From positions 186,001 to 250,000 of the forward strand of contig NZ_SUNI01000001.1 of NCBI RefSeq assembly GCF_005048225.1: a DNA stretch of 64,000 nucleotides. Direction: 5' to 3'. The first letter of the stretch is position 1. Each line of letters starts with the position of its first letter. Below, piece by piece: positions 47,238-57,786 of this stretch. This DNA comes from Paracoccus gahaiensis. Its GTDB lineage: Bacteria > Pseudomonadota > Alphaproteobacteria > Rhodobacterales > Rhodobacteraceae. The notes under the pieces are model-generated. The model had not been told where the DNA came from. It worked only from the letters and a program-made list of their open reading frames with translations, and did no database searches. The position numbers were made by a program, and so were the translations under genes.

Positions 47238-48514
47238 CCGATCCGCGCCCCGTGATCTCGGCCATCCGCGACGGGCGCGGGCTTGACGGGCCGGGGGCGG
47301 CGCTGATCGCGCAGGGGCTGGCCGATGGATCAGTCAGCGACGCGCAGGCCGGCGCCTTCGCCATGGCCGTGCTGACCCGGGGCGTGGGGCCGGCGGGCCG
47401 CGTCGCCCTGACGCGCGCCATGCGCGATTCGGGCCATGTGCTGCAATGGGACCTGTCGGGCCCGGTGGTGGACAAGCATTCGACCGGGGGCATCGGGGAC
47501 ACTGTCAGCCTGGTGCTGGCGCCGCTGCTGGCCGCGCGGGGGGTCTTCGTGCCGATGATCTCGGGCCGGGGTCTGGGCCATACCGGCGGCACGCTGGACA
47601 AGCTGGAGGCGATCCCCGGCTATCTCTGCGACCAGCCCGAGGACGCGTTCCGCCGCATCGTGCGGCAGGTCGGTTGCGCCATCGTCTCGGCCACCGGCGA
47701 CGTGGCGCCCGCGGACCGGCGCCTCTACGCGATCCGCGACGAATCGGGCACGGTCGAATCGATCGACCTGATCACGGCCTCGATCCTGTCCAAGAAGCTG
47801 GCGGCGGGGCTGGATGCGCTGGTGCTGGACGTCAAGGCGGGCTCGGGCGCGATCCTGAAGAAGCCCGACAGCGCCGGGCGGCTGGCGCAGGCGCTGGTCG
47901 AGACGGCGAATGGCGCGGGCTGCCCGACGACCGCGCTGATCACCGACATGGACCAGCCGCTGGCCCGCAGTGCCGGCAACGCGCTGGAGGTGAGGGAGGC
48001 GATCCGCACCCTGCAGGGCGCCCCCGGGGCGCTGCGCGATCTGACCCTGGCGCTGGCCGCCGAATGCCTGGCGCTGGCCGGACAGTCCATCGAGGGGCTG
48101 GAGGCGGTGCTGGACGGGGGCGCCGCCGCCGAGGTCTTCGGCCGCATGGTCGCCGCGATGGGCGGGCCGCGCGACCTGATGGAGCGTCCCGAGGCGCACC
48201 TGCCCCGCGCGCCCGTCATCCGCCCCGTGCCCACCCGCGAGGGCCGAGTGGGACGCATCGACGTGACCGCGCTCGGCCATGCGGTGCTGGCGCTTGGCGG
48301 CGGGCGGGTGCGCGCGGGCGAGGCGATCGACCATAGCGTGGGGCTGGACGGTCTGGTCAAGCTGGGCGAGCCGGTGGGCCCCGACCAGCCGCTGGCCATG
48401 GTCCATGCCGCCGACGAGCTGGGGGCCGAGGTCGCCATCGCCGCCGTGCAGGCCGCCTACACGATGGGCGAGGGCGCCCCCGGCCCGCTGATCCGCGCGC
48501 GGATCACCCGGTGA
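47234..48514 (+). CDS. deoA: Thymidine phosphorylase
   Basis: This 426-aa enzyme cleaves thymidine and deoxyuridine to the base and deoxyribose-1-phosphate. The phosphate-binding motif DKHSTGGIGDTVSL and SGRGLGHTGGTLDKLEAIPG are standard, and DVKAGSGAILK is also present. The start overlaps cdd by four bases and the stop overlaps the GTG start of deoB by four bases. Confidence 0.97.
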   Translation: MTDPRPVISAIRDGRGLDGPGAALIAQGLADGSVSDAQAGAFAMAVLTRGVGPAGRVALTRAMRDSGHVLQWDLSGPVVDKHSTGGIGDTVSLVLAPLLAARGVFVPMISGRGLGHTGGTLDKLEAIPGYLCDQPEDAFRRIVRQVGCAIVSATGDVAPADRRLYAIRDESGTVESIDLITASILSKKLAAGLDALVLDVKAGSGAILKKPDSAGRLAQALVETANGAGCPTTALITDMDQPLARSAGNALEVREAIRTLQGAPGALRDLTLALAAECLALAGQSIEGLEAVLDGGAAAEVFGRMVAAMGGPRDLMERPEAHLPRAPVIRPVPTREGRVGRIDVTALGHAVLALGGGRVRAGEAIDHSVGLDGLVKLGEPVGPDQPLAMVHAADELGAEVAIAAVQAAYTMGEGAPGPLIRARITR

Positions 48515-49689
48515 GCCGGGCCTTCCTGATCGTGCTGGACAGCCTCGGGATCGGCGGGGCGCCCGATGCGGGCGAGTATTTCAACGACGGCCGTCCCGAT
48601 ACCGGCGCCAACACGCTGGCCCATATCGCGGCGGCCCACCCGCTGCACCTGCCGGTGCTGGACGGGCTGGGCCTCGGCGCGGCGCTGCGCCTCGCCTCGG
48701 GCGCCGACGCGCCGGGACTGGGGGCCGAGCCGCAGGGCCTCTGGGGCGCGGCGACCGAGGTCTCGCGCGGCAAGGACACCCCCTCGGGCCATTGGGAGAT
48801 GGCGGGCGTGCCGGTGCCGTGGGACTGGACCTATTTCCCCGACACCCGGCCCGCCTTTCCGCCCCATGTGACCGCCCGGATCTGCGAACTGGCCGGGACC
48901 GGGGGGATCTTTGGGGATTGTCACGCCTCGGGCACCGAGGTGATCGAGACCTTCGGGGCCGAGCATCTGCGGACCGGCTGGCCCATCTGCTACACCTCGG
49001 CCGACAGCGTGCTGCAGATCGCCGCGCATGAGGACGCCTTCGGCCGGGACCGGCTGATCGCCCTCTGCCGCGATCTGGCGCCGATGCTGCACCAGATGCG
49101 CGTGGGCCGGGTCATCGCGCGGCCCTTCACCGGGACGCCGGGAAACTTTCGCCGCACCGCGCATCGCCGCGATTTCGCCATCGCCCCGCCGGGCGACACG
49201 ATCCTGGACATCGCGCAGGGGGCCGGACGGGTCACCCATGGGATCGGCAAGATCGGCGACATCTTCAGCCATCGCGGCATCACCCATCTGCACAAGGGCG
49301 GATCGGACGCCGATCTGGCCGATCATCTGATCCGCCTCGGCGGGACAGCCGAGCCCGGCAGCCTGACCTTCGCCAATTTCGTCGAGTTCGACGCGCTCTA
49401 CGGCCACCGCCGCGATATCGCGGGCTATGCCCGGCATCTGGACTGGTTCGACACGGTCGCGGGGCGCTTTCTGGCGACGCTGGCCCCCGGCGATCTGGCG
49501 ATCTTCACCGCCGATCACGGCAACGACCCCGGCTGGCACGGCACCGACCACACCCGCGAACGGGTGCCGGTGCTGGGGCATGGCGCGGGCTGCCGCAGTA
49601 TCGGGCTTGTGGGCTTCAGCGATATCGGGGCATCGGTGCTGTCCCATCTGGGCCTTCCCGCCCTCCGACACGGAGCCAGCTTCCTGTGA
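48511..49689 (+). CDS. deoB: Phosphopentomutase
   Basis: This 392-aa alkaline-phosphatase-superfamily enzyme moves phosphate from C1 to C5 of ribose and deoxyribose. The nucleophile Thr is in GKDTPSGHWEM, and metal ligands appear in VLDSLGIGGAPDA, KIGDIFSHRGITHLHKGGSD and FTADHGNDPGWHGTDHTRE. Translation starts with GTG overlapping the deoA stop (GTGA). The end overlaps the GTG start of add. Confidence 0.96.
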   Translation: MSRAFLIVLDSLGIGGAPDAGEYFNDGRPDTGANTLAHIAAAHPLHLPVLDGLGLGAALRLASGADAPGLGAEPQGLWGAATEVSRGKDTPSGHWEMAGVPVPWDWTYFPDTRPAFPPHVTARICELAGTGGIFGDCHASGTEVIETFGAEHLRTGWPICYTSADSVLQIAAHEDAFGRDRLIALCRDLAPMLHQMRVGRVIARPFTGTPGNFRRTAHRRDFAIAPPGDTILDIAQGAGRVTHGIGKIGDIFSHRGITHLHKGGSDADLADHLIRLGGTAEPGSLTFANFVEFDALYGHRRDIAGYARHLDWFDTVAGRFLATLAPGDLAIFTADHGNDPGWHGTDHTRERVPVLGHGAGCRSIGLVGFSDIGASVLSHLGLPALRHGASFL

Positions 49690-50645
49690 AGAAGATCGAA
49701 CTGCACCTGCATCTGGAGGGCGCCGCGCCCCCCGATTTCATCCGCAGCCTGGCGGGCGAGAAGCGCCTGACGCTGGACGGCGTCTTCGACGATCGCGGTG
49801 CCTATGCCTATGACGATTTCGCGGGCTTCCTGCGCTGCTACGAAGGCGCCACCCGCGTGCTGCAGGGCCCCCGCGACTATGCCCGCCTGCTGGCCGAGGT
49901 CCTGGACCGCTGCGCCGAGGAAGGCGTGATCTATGTCGAGCTGTTCGTCTCGCCCGAGTTCTGCGGTGGCGGCGACCTGTCCGCCTGGCGCGACCACCTG
50001 GCCGCGATGACCGAGGTCGCGGATGCCGCGCGCCGGGACGGCATCGACAGCCGTGGCATTGTCACCGCCATCCGCCATTTCGACCCCGACCGCGCCCGGC
50101 GCAGTGCCATCTGCGCGGCCGAGACCGCCGGCGGCTGGATCACCGGCTTCGGCATGGGCGGCGCCGAGCAGGTCCACAAACCCACCGATTTCGCCTGGAG
50201 CTTCGACTGCGCGGCCGAGGCCGGGCTGGGCCTCACCTGCCACGCGGGCGAATGGGGCGGCCCCGACAGCGTCCGGCAGGCGCTGGATCTGGGCTGCACC
50301 CGCATCGGCCACGGCGTCCGCGCCATCGAGGATCCGGCCCTGGTCCGCGATCTGGTCGAGCGCAACATCACGCTGGAGGTCTGCCCCGGCTCGAACATCG
50401 CGCTTGGCGTCTACCCAAGCTGGGACGCCCATCCCATCGCGCGGCTGGCCGATGCGGGGGTGCGGGTCACGGTGTCGACCGACGATCCGCCCTTCTTCCA
50501 CACCACGCTGCGGGCCGAATACGACCGGCTTGCCTCGACCTTTGACTGGGGCGATACCGAGTTCCGGCAGATCAATCTGTGGGCAGCCGAGGCCGCCTTC
50601 TGCGACGCCGCCACCCGTGACCGCCTGAAAAAGGAATTCGCCTGA
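49686..50645 (+). CDS. add: Adenosine deaminase family protein
   Basis: This 319-aa TIM-barrel deaminase has the zinc motif [54 protein letters not shown] and [13 protein letters not shown]. These fit adenosine deaminase; the closely related adenine deaminases cannot be fully excluded from sequence. It starts with GTG overlapping deoB by four bases and ends one base into upp. Position in a nucleoside operon supports adenosine or deoxyadenosine as substrate. Confidence 0.88.
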   Translation: MKKIELHLHLEGAAPPDFIRSLAGEKRLTLDGVFDDRGAYAYDDFAGFLRCYEGATRVLQGPRDYARLLAEVLDRCAEEGVIYVELFVSPEFCGGGDLSAWRDHLAAMTEVADAARRDGIDSRGIVTAIRHFDPDRARRSAICAAETAGGWITGFGMGGAEQVHKPTDFAWSFDCAAEAGLGLTCHAGEWGGPDSVRQALDLGCTRIGHGVRAIEDPALVRDLVERNITLEVCPGSNIALGVYPSWDAHPIARLADAGVRVTVSTDDPPFFHTTLRAEYDRLASTFDWGDTEFRQINLWAAEAAFCDAATRDRLKKEFA

Positions 50646-51274
50646 TGCCCCATCTGACCGTCGTCGATCACCCTCTGGTCAGCCACAAGCTGTCGATCAT
50701 GCGCCAGAAGGACGTGTCCACCGCCGGCTTCCGCCGCCTCTTGCGCGAGATCAGCCTGCTGCTGGCCTATGAGGTCACGCGCGAGCTGGAATTGACCACC
50801 ATGCGCATCGAGACCCCGATGTGCGAGATGGACGCCCCCACGCTGGAGGGCAAGAAGCTGGCCCTGATCTCGATCCTGCGGGCCGGAAACGGGCTGCTGG
50901 ACGGCATTCTGGAGCTGATCCCGGGCGCGCGGGTGGGCTTCGTGGGCCTTTACCGCGACCCCGAGACGCTGAAGCCCGTCGAATACTACTGCAAGGTGCC
51001 GCGCGAACTGGATGCGCGCATGACCATCGTCGTCGATCCGATGCTGGCCACCGGCAATTCCTCGGTCGCGGCCATCGACATGCTGAAGGAGCGCGGCGCC
51101 AAGAACATGCGCTTCCTGTGCCTGCTGGCCGCCCCCGAAGGGGTCGAGCGCATGCGGCAGGCCCATCCCGACGTGCCGATCTTCACCGCCGCCCTGGACG
51201 AGCGGCTGGACGATCACGGCTATATCGTGCCGGGCCTGGGCGATGCCGGCGACCGGATGTTCGGCACGAAATAA
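50645..51274 (+). CDS. upp: Uracil phosphoribosyltransferase
   Basis: This 209-aa enzyme salvages uracil to UMP with PRPP. The PRPP loop [51 protein letters not shown] and the C-terminal [18 protein letters not shown] are diagnostic. It overlaps the add stop by one base (TGATG). It closes the salvage operon, collecting uracil released after cdd and deoA action. Confidence 0.97.
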   Translation: MPHLTVVDHPLVSHKLSIMRQKDVSTAGFRRLLREISLLLAYEVTRELELTTMRIETPMCEMDAPTLEGKKLALISILRAGNGLLDGILELIPGARVGFVGLYRDPETLKPVEYYCKVPRELDARMTIVVDPMLATGNSSVAAIDMLKERGAKNMRFLCLLAAPEGVERMRQAHPDVPIFTAALDERLDDHGYIVPGLGDAGDRMFGTK

Positions 51275-51340
51275 GCCCGCGCCCGTTAACCGCCCCTTCA
51301 GGCTTCTGCGCTAGCTCTGGGCGCAGGACAGGGGGTGCGG

Positions 51341-52354
51341 ATGGACGGGCGCTGGCGGATCGTGGCGGTGATGATGACCTTGGGCGCGGTGGCGCAGGCG
51401 GCCCCCCGCCCGCCGCCGCCGGACGGCTTTTCCGGGGCGCAATATATCGACGCGCAGGGCTGCGTCTTCACCCGCGACGAGGTCGGCTGGACGCCCCGGA
51501 TGGACGGGCAGGGGCGGGCGATCTGCGGCTTTCCCCCCAGCATGACCGCGCGCCGCACCGATCCCGGTGCCGACCGCGTGCTGCCCCTGACCGAGGACGC
51601 CCCCCCCGATGTCGAGACGCTGCTGATGGAGCAGCTGTCGCGCGATCTGCGCCCCGGCGAATGGACCGCCGATCCGCGCCCGGCCGAGACCCGGTCCGAA
51701 CCCGCGCCCTCGCGCCGCCTCGACCCGGTCCAGACCGCCCTCGAGGATGCCATGGCCGTGGCGCCTGCACTGCGCGAGGCCTCGGGGTTGGGGGGCTCCT
51801 CCGATCTCTGCGCGCGCCTTGGCTATCGCCCGGACCCGGAGGGGACGCGGCAGGGCCTGTCCCTGGGCCTCTGCCCCGGCATGCGCGTGGCCCCGCTGAC
51901 GATCGGAACGGTGCAGGTGGTGGCGCCGGACGGGCCGCCTGTCCCGCTGCCGCCCGCCACTGTCGCCGCAGCCCCCGCCATCCCGGCCCCCCCGAAGGCG
52001 GCCCCCGGCCCGGTGGTCCGGGCGCGTCCCATCCCGGTGGCGGCGCCGGCGCGATCTACAGCCGTCGCCAAGGCTTCAGCACCCCGTCCCGCCGCGACGT
52101 CGACCGAGGGTCCGGAAATGATCCCGGCCTCGGCCCGCTACGTGCAGATCGGCGCCTATGGGGACGAGGCGGCGGCCAAGGCCGCGATGCAGGATCTGTC
52201 CGGGCGCGGCTATGCGGTGGGTCAGGGCCGGGTCAAGGGCGATGCCTCGTCCCTGCGGCTGGTCATGGCCGGGCCCTTCGCGGACCGGCGTGCGCTGATC
52301 GTCGCGCTGAACGACCTGCGCCGCAGCGGCTATCCTGCTGCCGTGGCGCGCTAG
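51341..52354 (+). CDS. SPOR domain-containing secreted protein
   Basis: This protein of about 337 aa has a signal peptide (residues 1-20, [14 protein letters not shown]), a middle part with paired Cys ([37 protein letters not shown]), and a Pro/Ala-rich linker. The C-terminal SPOR domain (about 265-337, [20 protein letters not shown] to [12 protein letters not shown]) suggests binding to denuded peptidoglycan at division sites. AGGGGGT precedes ATG 51341. It is convergent with hemE, overlapping by four bases. The partner is unknown. Confidence 0.85.
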   Translation: MDGRWRIVAVMMTLGAVAQAAPRPPPPDGFSGAQYIDAQGCVFTRDEVGWTPRMDGQGRAICGFPPSMTARRTDPGADRVLPLTEDAPPDVETLLMEQLSRDLRPGEWTADPRPAETRSEPAPSRRLDPVQTALEDAMAVAPALREASGLGGSSDLCARLGYRPDPEGTRQGLSLGLCPGMRVAPLTIGTVQVVAPDGPPVPLPPATVAAAPAIPAPPKAAPGPVVRARPIPVAAPARSTAVAKASAPRPAATSTEGPEMIPASARYVQIGAYGDEAAAKAAMQDLSGRGYAVGQGRVKGDASSLRLVMAGPFADRRALIVALNDLRRSGYPAAVAR

Positions 52355-53379
52355 GCGCTGCGCACCGCCTCGATCATCCGCGCGACATTGTCGGGATCGG
52401 CGTCGGGGGTGATGCCGTGGCCCAGGTTGAAGACATGCGGCCCGCCGCGCAGGCTGCGGGTGATCCGCTGCGCCTCGGCGACAAGCTCGGGCCCGCCCGT
52501 GACCATGTGACGCGGGTCCAGATTCCCCTGCACGCAGCCGTCGACCTGCAGCTCGGCTGCCGCCCATTCGGCCGAGACCGAATTGTCCAGCGCCAGGCAA
52601 TCCGCCCCGGTGGCCTTGGCAAAGCCCACATAGCGCGGCCCTGCCTCGCGCGGGAAGGCGATGACCGGCACGCCGGGATGGCGGGCCTTCAGCGCCGCGA
52701 TGATGCGCGCGATCGGGGCCAGCGAGAACTCGTCGAAATCGCGGCCCTTCAGGCTGCCGGCCCAGCTGTCGAACAGCTTGACGACCTCGGCCCCGGCCTC
52801 GATCTGGCGCGACAGGTAATGGATGGTCGCCTCGGTGATCAGGTCGATCAGCGCCGCGAAAGTCGCGCGGTCCTGGTCTTTCAGCAGATGCGCCGGGCCC
52901 TGATCCTTGGTGCCCCGGCCCGCGACCATGTAGGTCGCGACCGTCCAGGGCGCACCGGCAAAGCCGATCAGCGCGGTCTCGCGCGGCAGTTCCGAGGACA
53001 AAATCTTCACGGTTTCGTAGATCGGCGACAGGGTCGCGTCGATCTGGTCCGCCGGGCGCAGCTGTGCCAGATCGGCGGCCGAGGTGACGGTGGACAGGCG
53101 TGGGCCTTCCCCGGTCACGAACCACAGATCCGCCCCCAGGGCCTGAGGAATCAGCAGGATGTCGGCGAATAGGATCGCCGCGTCGAAGCCGAAACGCCGC
53201 AGCGGCTGCAGCGTGACCTCGGCGGCCAGTTCGGGATTGTAGCACAACGACAGGAAATCGCCCGCCTGCGCGCGCGTCGCCCGGTATTCCGGCAGATAGC
53301 GCCCGGCCTGGCGCATCATCCAGATCGGCGGGGTGGGCAGGGTCTCGCCGGCCAGGGCGCGCAGCAGAAGTTTGGTCAT
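52351..53379 (-). CDS. hemE: Uroporphyrinogen decarboxylase
   Basis: This 342-aa enzyme decarboxylates uroporphyrinogen III to coproporphyrinogen III in tetrapyrrole synthesis. Motifs are [19 protein letters not shown] near the N-terminus, [44 protein letters not shown] and [16 protein letters not shown] at the C-terminus. It is divergent from hemC (75-base gap), so the two tetrapyrrole genes probably share a control region. Confidence 0.97.
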   Translation of the reverse strand: MTKLLLRALAGETLPTPPIWMMRQAGRYLPEYRATRAQAGDFLSLCYNPELAAEVTLQPLRRFGFDAAILFADILLIPQALGADLWFVTGEGPRLSTVTSAADLAQLRPADQIDATLSPIYETVKILSSELPRETALIGFAGAPWTVATYMVAGRGTKDQGPAHLLKDQDRATFAALIDLITEATIHYLSRQIEAGAEVVKLFDSWAGSLKGRDFDEFSLAPIARIIAALKARHPGVPVIAFPREAGPRYVGFAKATGADCLALDNSVSAEWAAAELQVDGCVQGNLDPRHMVTGGPELVAEAQRITRSLRGGPHVFNLGHGITPDADPDNVARMIEAVRSA

Positions 53380-53454
53380 GGGGCCTCCTGCCGCCCCTTG
53401 AAGGCGAGGCGACAGGCGTTGTCAAGCGCGGCCCCCCCGGCTATGCGAGGGCGC

Positions 53455-54393
53455 ATGACACAGATGCCCACCTCCTCCCGCCCCCTCCGGATCGGCACGC
53501 GCGGCTCGATCCTGGCCCTCGCGCAGGCGCATGAGACGCGCGACCGGCTGATGGCCGCGCATGATCTGCCCGCTGACGCCTTCGAGATCGTCGTGATCCG
53601 CACGACCGGCGACCGCATCACCGACCGACCCTTGAAGGAGATCGGCGGCAAGGGCCTGTTCACCCGCGAGATCGAGGAGGCGCTGAGCACCGGTGCCCTC
53701 GATCTGGCCGTCCATTCGATGAAGGACATGCCGACGCTGCAGCCCGACGGGCTGGTCATCGACTGCTATCTGCCGCGCGAGGATGTCCGCGATGCCTTCG
53801 TGAGCCTTGCGGTCGCCTCCATCGCGGATCTTCCCCAGGGCGCGGTGGTCGGATCCTCCAGCCTGCGACGCCGCGCGCAGCTGGCCCATCGCCGCCCCGA
53901 TCTGCAGCTGGTCGAGTTTCGCGGCAACGTGCAGACGCGGCTGAAGAAGCTGGAGGATGGCGTGGCGCTGGCCACCTTCCTGGCACAGGCCGGGCTGAAC
54001 CGCCTGGACATGGCCCATGTCGCCCGAGGGCCTATCGACCCCGACGAGATGCTGCCCGCCGTGGCGCAGGGCGCGATCGGTGTCGAACGGCGCCGGGATG
54101 ACGACATGGCGGCCCGGCTGCTGGCGCCCATCCATCATGCCGAGACCGGCCTGCGCATCGACGCCGAGCGGGCCTTCCTTGCGCGGCTGGACGGGTCCTG
54201 CCAGACGCCCATCGCGGGTCTGGCAGAGCTGTCCGGCGATCGGCTGATCCTGCGCGGCGAGATCCTGCGCCCCGATGGCAGCGAGGTCGTGGCCGGGCGT
54301 CGCGACGGACTTGCCACCGAGGGCAGCGCGATGGGCGACGATCTGGCCCGCGAATTGCTGCAGCGCGCCGGGCCGGGCTTCCTGCAGGTCTGA
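53455..54393 (+). CDS. hemC: Porphobilinogen deaminase (hydroxymethylbilane synthase)
   Basis: This 312-aa enzyme polymerises porphobilinogen on a dipyrromethane cofactor. The opening LRIGTRGSILALAQA, IGGKGLFTREIEEAL, AVHSMKDMP, VVGSSSLRRRAQL and the cofactor Cys in LDGSCQTPIAG are standard. ATG 53455 is preferred; ATG 53464 in the same frame is also possible. It diverges from hemE and is followed by a bidirectional hairpin before lexA. Confidence 0.97.
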   Translation: MTQMPTSSRPLRIGTRGSILALAQAHETRDRLMAAHDLPADAFEIVVIRTTGDRITDRPLKEIGGKGLFTREIEEALSTGALDLAVHSMKDMPTLQPDGLVIDCYLPREDVRDAFVSLAVASIADLPQGAVVGSSSLRRRAQLAHRRPDLQLVEFRGNVQTRLKKLEDGVALATFLAQAGLNRLDMAHVARGPIDPDEMLPAVAQGAIGVERRRDDDMAARLLAPIHHAETGLRIDAERAFLARLDGSCQTPIAGLAELSGDRLILRGEILRPDGSEVVAGRRDGLATEGSAMGDDLARELLQRAGPGFLQV

Positions 54394-54401
54394 CGGCCCT
54401 T

Positions 54402-54432
54402 GTCGGGCACGGCCAGGACCGCCGTGCCCGAC
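54402..54432. terminator. Bidirectional hairpin between hemC and lexA
   Basis: GTCGGGCACGG / CCGTGCCCGAC is a perfect 11-bp stem with a 9-base loop, placed between two converging genes. Confidence 0.7.
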
Positions 54433-54438
54433 GAGGTT

Positions 54439-55158
54439 TCAATAGGTCCGGATCAGCCCGACCAGACGGCCCTGGATGCGCACGCGGTCGCCCGGCAGGA
54501 CGCGCGTCTCGTAGGAGGGATTGGCGGCCTCCAGCGCGATCATCGCGCCCTTGCGGCGATAGCGCTTCAGCGTGGCCTCCTGGTTGTCGACCAGCGCCAC
54601 GATGATGTCGCCGGTCTCGGCCGTGTCCTGCTCGCGAATCACCACCACATCGCCGTCATTGATCCCGGCCTCGATCATCGAATCACCGGTCACCTCCAGC
54701 GCATAGTGATGTTCGCGGCCGGTCAGCATCGTTCCGGGCACCGAGATGTGATGGGCCACTTCCGAGATCGCCTCGATCGGCACGCCGGCGGCGATCCGTC
54801 CCATCAGCGGCAGTTGCACCGAGGGGCTGTCGGCCACGGTCAGGGCACCGCGCGGACGGGCGGGCCGCGTGTTGGCGATCACGCGAGGGGTAAAGGGCAC
54901 GCGCCCCTCTTCCTGGGGTGCGGGACTGCCCAGATGGGCCAGCGCGTCAGGCAGGCGCACCACCTCCAGCGCGCGGGCGCGGTGGGGCAGGCGGCGGATG
55001 AAGCCCCGCTCCTCCAGCGCGGTCACCAGACGGTGGATGCCGGATTTCGAGCGCAGGTCCAGCGCATCCTTCATCTCATCGAACGAGGGCGGCACACCGT
55101 CGCGCATCATGCGCTTCTGAATGAACTCCAGCAGTTGGATCTGCTTTTTTGTCAACAT
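54439..55158 (-). CDS. lexA: LexA repressor (SOS regulator)
   Basis: This 239-aa protein has a winged helix-turn-helix (1-70: [20 protein letters not shown], then [20 protein letters not shown]) and a C-terminal S24 self-cleavage domain. The cleavage site is Ala124-Gly125 (RIAAGVPIE), with catalytic Ser160 in GDSMIEAGI and Lys198 in [10 protein letters not shown] linker of about 30 residues carries the usual alphaproteobacterial Pro/Arg-rich insertion. ATG 55158 is used; in-frame ATG 55176 lies near the operator. A perfect SOS box overlaps its promoter, so it is self-repressed. Confidence 0.97.
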   Translation of the reverse strand: MLTKKQIQLLEFIQKRMMRDGVPPSFDEMKDALDLRSKSGIHRLVTALEERGFIRRLPHRARALEVVRLPDALAHLGSPAPQEEGRVPFTPRVIANTRPARPRGALTVADSPSVQLPLMGRIAAGVPIEAISEVAHHISVPGTMLTGREHHYALEVTGDSMIEAGINDGDVVVIREQDTAETGDIIVALVDNQEATLKRYRRKGAMIALEAANPSYETRVLPGDRVRIQGRLVGLIRTY

Positions 55159-55178
55159 GGCCCTCGCCTCTTTCATCT

Positions 55179-55193
55179 GTTCCGCCTATGTTC
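55179..55193 (-). promoter_or_regulatory. SOS box of lexA
   Basis: GTTC-N7-GTTC (plus strand; GAAC-N7-GAAC on the minus strand) is the exact alphaproteobacterial LexA site. It lies 21-35 bases before the lexA ATG and covers part of the -10. Confidence 0.92.
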
Positions 55194-55218
55194 TAACCGA
55201 TGCACCGAATCCCGTCAA
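55190..55218 (-). promoter_or_regulatory. lexA promoter
   Basis: On the minus strand TTGACG (55213-55218), a 17-base spacer and TAGAAC (55190-55195). The -10 is shared with the SOS box. Confidence 0.7.
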
Positions 55219-55255
55219 TCATCTGACGGGGCCAAGGTAAAAATCCGGTTAATTC

Positions 55256-56434
55256 TCAGTGCGAAAGCGGAATGAAGGCGACCTGATCGCCGACATTGCG
55301 GACGGGATCGAGGGGCGGGCGGACCAGCAGCGCATCGGCTCGGGCCATCAGCGCCAGCCGGGCGCTATCCTGATCCGAGAAGGGGGTGATGCCGGGCAGG
55401 TCCTCGCCGGGCGTCAGGCAGGCGCGCAGATAGTGCTGGCGCGGGCCTTCGGCGGGCAGATCGCAGGTCAGGCGCGCGTGCTGCAGCGGCGGAACCGGCG
55501 GCAGACCCAGCATCGCGCGGATGATAGGTTGCATGAAGAGAACGCCGCAAGTCATTGCCGAGACAGGGTTTCCCGGCAGGCCCAACATCGCGGCATGGCC
55601 CATCCGGCCGGCCATCAGCGGCTTGCCCGGGCGCAGCGCGACCTTGTAGAAGGCCTGGTCGACGCCGTGTTCGGCGGACAGCCTGCCGATCAGGTCGTGA
55701 TCGCCGACCGAGGCGCCGCCGATGGTCACCAGCAGTTCCGCCCCTTCGGCGGCGGCGAAGCCCTCGCGCAGGCTGGCCTCGGTGTCGCGGGCCAGCGGCA
55801 GGATTAGCGGCTCGCCCCCCGCGTCGCGGACCAGCGCGGCGATGGCCAGATCGTTGGAGCTGACGATCTGGCCCGGGGCGGGGTCGGTGCCCGGCGGTAC
55901 CAGTTCATCCCCGCCGGCCAGAATCGCCACGCGGGGGCGGCGGGCGACGCCGACATGGGCCACGTTCATCGCCGCCAGCAGGCCGATCCGAGCCGCGGTC
56001 AGGCGGCAGCCGGGCTCCATCCGGTCGCCTTCGGCAAAATCATTGCCGCGCGGGCGGATGTTGCTGCCGCGCGAGCGGGTGGTGACGGTGATGCGGTCGC
56101 CGTCGCGGTCGATATTCTCTTGCAGTTCCACATGGTCGTAGCCGGCAGGGACCGGGGCGCCGGTGAAGATGCGGATGGCGGTGCCGGGACGGGGGCTGCC
56201 GTCCCAGGGATGGCCGGCGGCGCTGGTGCCGATCACCTCAAGCCGGTCCCACAGGTCGGCCGCCCGCATCGCATAGCCGTCCATGGCCGAGGCGTCGAAG
56301 GGCGGCTGCGTCAGGCGCGAGACGGCGGGCTGCAGCAGCGCGCGGCCCTGCGCCTCGGCCAGCGGCACGGTTTCCGGGCGCGGCGCCGAGGCCAGTGCCA
56401 GGACGCGGGCCAGCGCCTCCTCGACGGTGATCAT
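55256..56434 (-). CDS. moeA: Molybdopterin molybdotransferase
   Basis: This 392-aa MoeA-type enzyme inserts molybdate into adenylylated molybdopterin. Motifs are [64 protein letters not shown] and the [10 protein letters not shown] substrate loop. The start overlaps moaC by four bases (ATGA). Its 3' end is 97 bases before the lexA start, with the SOS box in between. Confidence 0.97.
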   Translation of the reverse strand: MITVEEALARVLALASAPRPETVPLAEAQGRALLQPAVSRLTQPPFDASAMDGYAMRAADLWDRLEVIGTSAAGHPWDGSPRPGTAIRIFTGAPVPAGYDHVELQENIDRDGDRITVTTRSRGSNIRPRGNDFAEGDRMEPGCRLTAARIGLLAAMNVAHVGVARRPRVAILAGGDELVPPGTDPAPGQIVSSNDLAIAALVRDAGGEPLILPLARDTEASLREGFAAAEGAELLVTIGGASVGDHDLIGRLSAEHGVDQAFYKVALRPGKPLMAGRMGHAAMLGLPGNPVSAMTCGVLFMQPIIRAMLGLPPVPPLQHARLTCDLPAEGPRQHYLRACLTPGEDLPGITPFSDQDSARLALMARADALLVRPPLDPVRNVGDQVAFIPLSH

Positions 56435-56904
56435 GGCGCCGCCTCGTAGAGGCCGGACTTGCCGCCCTCCTTGCGGAGCAGGTGGACGCCCTCGATCCGC
56501 ATGGATTTCTCGGCGGCCTTGAGCATGTCGTAGATGGTCAGGCAGGCCACGGTGACGGCGGTCAGCGCTTCCATCTCGACCCCGGTGCGGCCGGTGGTGC
56601 GGACCGTGGCGGTGACGCGGATGCCGGGCAGGGCGGGGTCGGGGACCAGTTCCAGCGCGACCTTGGCGAGGGGCAGCGGATGGCAGAGCGGGATCAGATC
56701 GGCGGTGCGCTTGGCGCCCATGATGCCCGCCAGCCGCGCGACGCCCAGCACATCGCCCTTGGCGGCACCGCCCTCTGCCAGCGCCAAGGTGGCGGGCGAC
56801 ATGATCACCACGCCGGTCGCCACCGCCTCGCGCATGGTTTCGGACTTGGCCGAGACATCGACCATATGCGCCTGCCCGGCGGCGTCGAAATGGGTCAGCG
56901 TCAT
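56431..56904 (-). CDS. moaC: Cyclic pyranopterin monophosphate synthase
   Basis: This 157-aa enzyme acts after MoaA in molybdopterin synthesis, converting cyclo-H2GTP to cPMP. Motifs are [20 protein letters not shown], the [19 protein letters not shown] stretch with the catalytic Lys, [13 protein letters not shown] and [21 protein letters not shown]. It overlaps trpC upstream and moeA downstream by four bases each, so the three are translationally coupled. Confidence 0.97.
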   Translation of the reverse strand: MTLTHFDAAGQAHMVDVSAKSETMREAVATGVVIMSPATLALAEGGAAKGDVLGVARLAGIMGAKRTADLIPLCHPLPLAKVALELVPDPALPGIRVTATVRTTGRTGVEMEALTAVTVACLTIYDMLKAAEKSMRIEGVHLLRKEGGKSGLYEAAP

Positions 56905-57692
56905 GGGGTCACGTCCAGGATCGCGCGGGTGGCCGCCGCCACGTCGTCCTGCCGCATCAGGCTTTCGCCGATCAGGAAGCGCCGGGCGCCGACCTGCATC
57001 ATCGCCCCCAGATCGGCGGGGGTGAAGAGGCCGCTTTCGCAGACCAGCTGCCGGTCGGCGGGGATGCGCGGGGCCAGGTCGCGGGTGACATCCAGCGTCA
57101 CCTCGAAGGTCCGCAGGTTGCGGTTGTTGATGCCGATCAGCGGGGATCTGAGGCGCAGGGCGCGGTCCAATTCGGGGGCGTCATGCACCTCGATCAGCAC
57201 GTCCATGCCCCAGTGGATCGCGGCGTCTTCCAGATCGCGGGCCAGCGCGTCCTCGACCGAGGCCATGATGATCAGGATGCAGTCGGCGCCCCAGGCCCGC
57301 GCCTCGGCCACCTGATAGGTGTCATGCAGGAAATCCTTGCGCAAAGCCGGCAGGTCGCAGGCCGCGCGGGCCGAGGTCAGGAATTCGGGCGCGCCCTGGA
57401 AGCTGGGACCGTCGGTCAGCACCGAGAGGCAGGCGGCGCCGCCCTGCTGATAGGCGCGGGCCAAAGCGGGCGGGTCGAAATCGGGGCGTATGAGGCCCTT
57501 GGAGGGGCTGGCCTTCTTGATCTCGGCGATCAGGGCCGGGCCGGTCGCGGCGGCGCGGTCCAGCGCCCGGGCAAAGCCGCGCGGCGCCGGGGCCTGACGG
57601 GCCTCGGCCTCCAGCGCGGACAGGGGACGGGCGGCCTTGGCGGCGGCGATCTCGTCCAGCTTGTAGGTCTTGATAGTCTCGAGAATGTCCAT
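56901..57692 (-). CDS. trpC: Indole-3-glycerol phosphate synthase
   Basis: This 263-aa TIM-barrel enzyme of tryptophan synthesis has [17 protein letters not shown] (catalytic Lys), [41 protein letters not shown] and [13 protein letters not shown] 57692 starts directly before the first helix. Unlike E. coli TrpC there is no fused TrpF domain. Separated from ung by a 94-base gap that holds a dispersed repeat; coupled to moaC downstream. Confidence 0.97.
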   Translation of the reverse strand: MDILETIKTYKLDEIAAAKAARPLSALEAEARQAPAPRGFARALDRAAATGPALIAEIKKASPSKGLIRPDFDPPALARAYQQGGAACLSVLTDGPSFQGAPEFLTSARAACDLPALRKDFLHDTYQVAEARAWGADCILIIMASVEDALARDLEDAAIHWGMDVLIEVHDAPELDRALRLRSPLIGINNRNLRTFEVTLDVTRDLAPRIPADRQLVCESGLFTPADLGAMMQVGARRFLIGESLMRQDDVAAATRAILDVTP

Positions 57693-57726
57693 GGCGTCGT
57701 TGTAGCGCCCCGTGTCCGGCGGGGAA

Positions 57727-57773
57727 AGGGGGCGCTGCCCCCGTCCTGACGGACTCCCCCGGGATATTTTCGG
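57727..57773 (-). repeat. Dispersed intergenic repeat, copy 5
   Basis: GGGGGCGCTGCCCCC, then a GTCC-TGA-CGGAC hairpin and CCCCCGGGATATTTTCGG. It is inverted relative to copies 2-4, matches copy 1 and lies between ung and trpC. Confidence 0.7.
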
Positions 57774-57786
57774 ACCGCTGCAGGGG

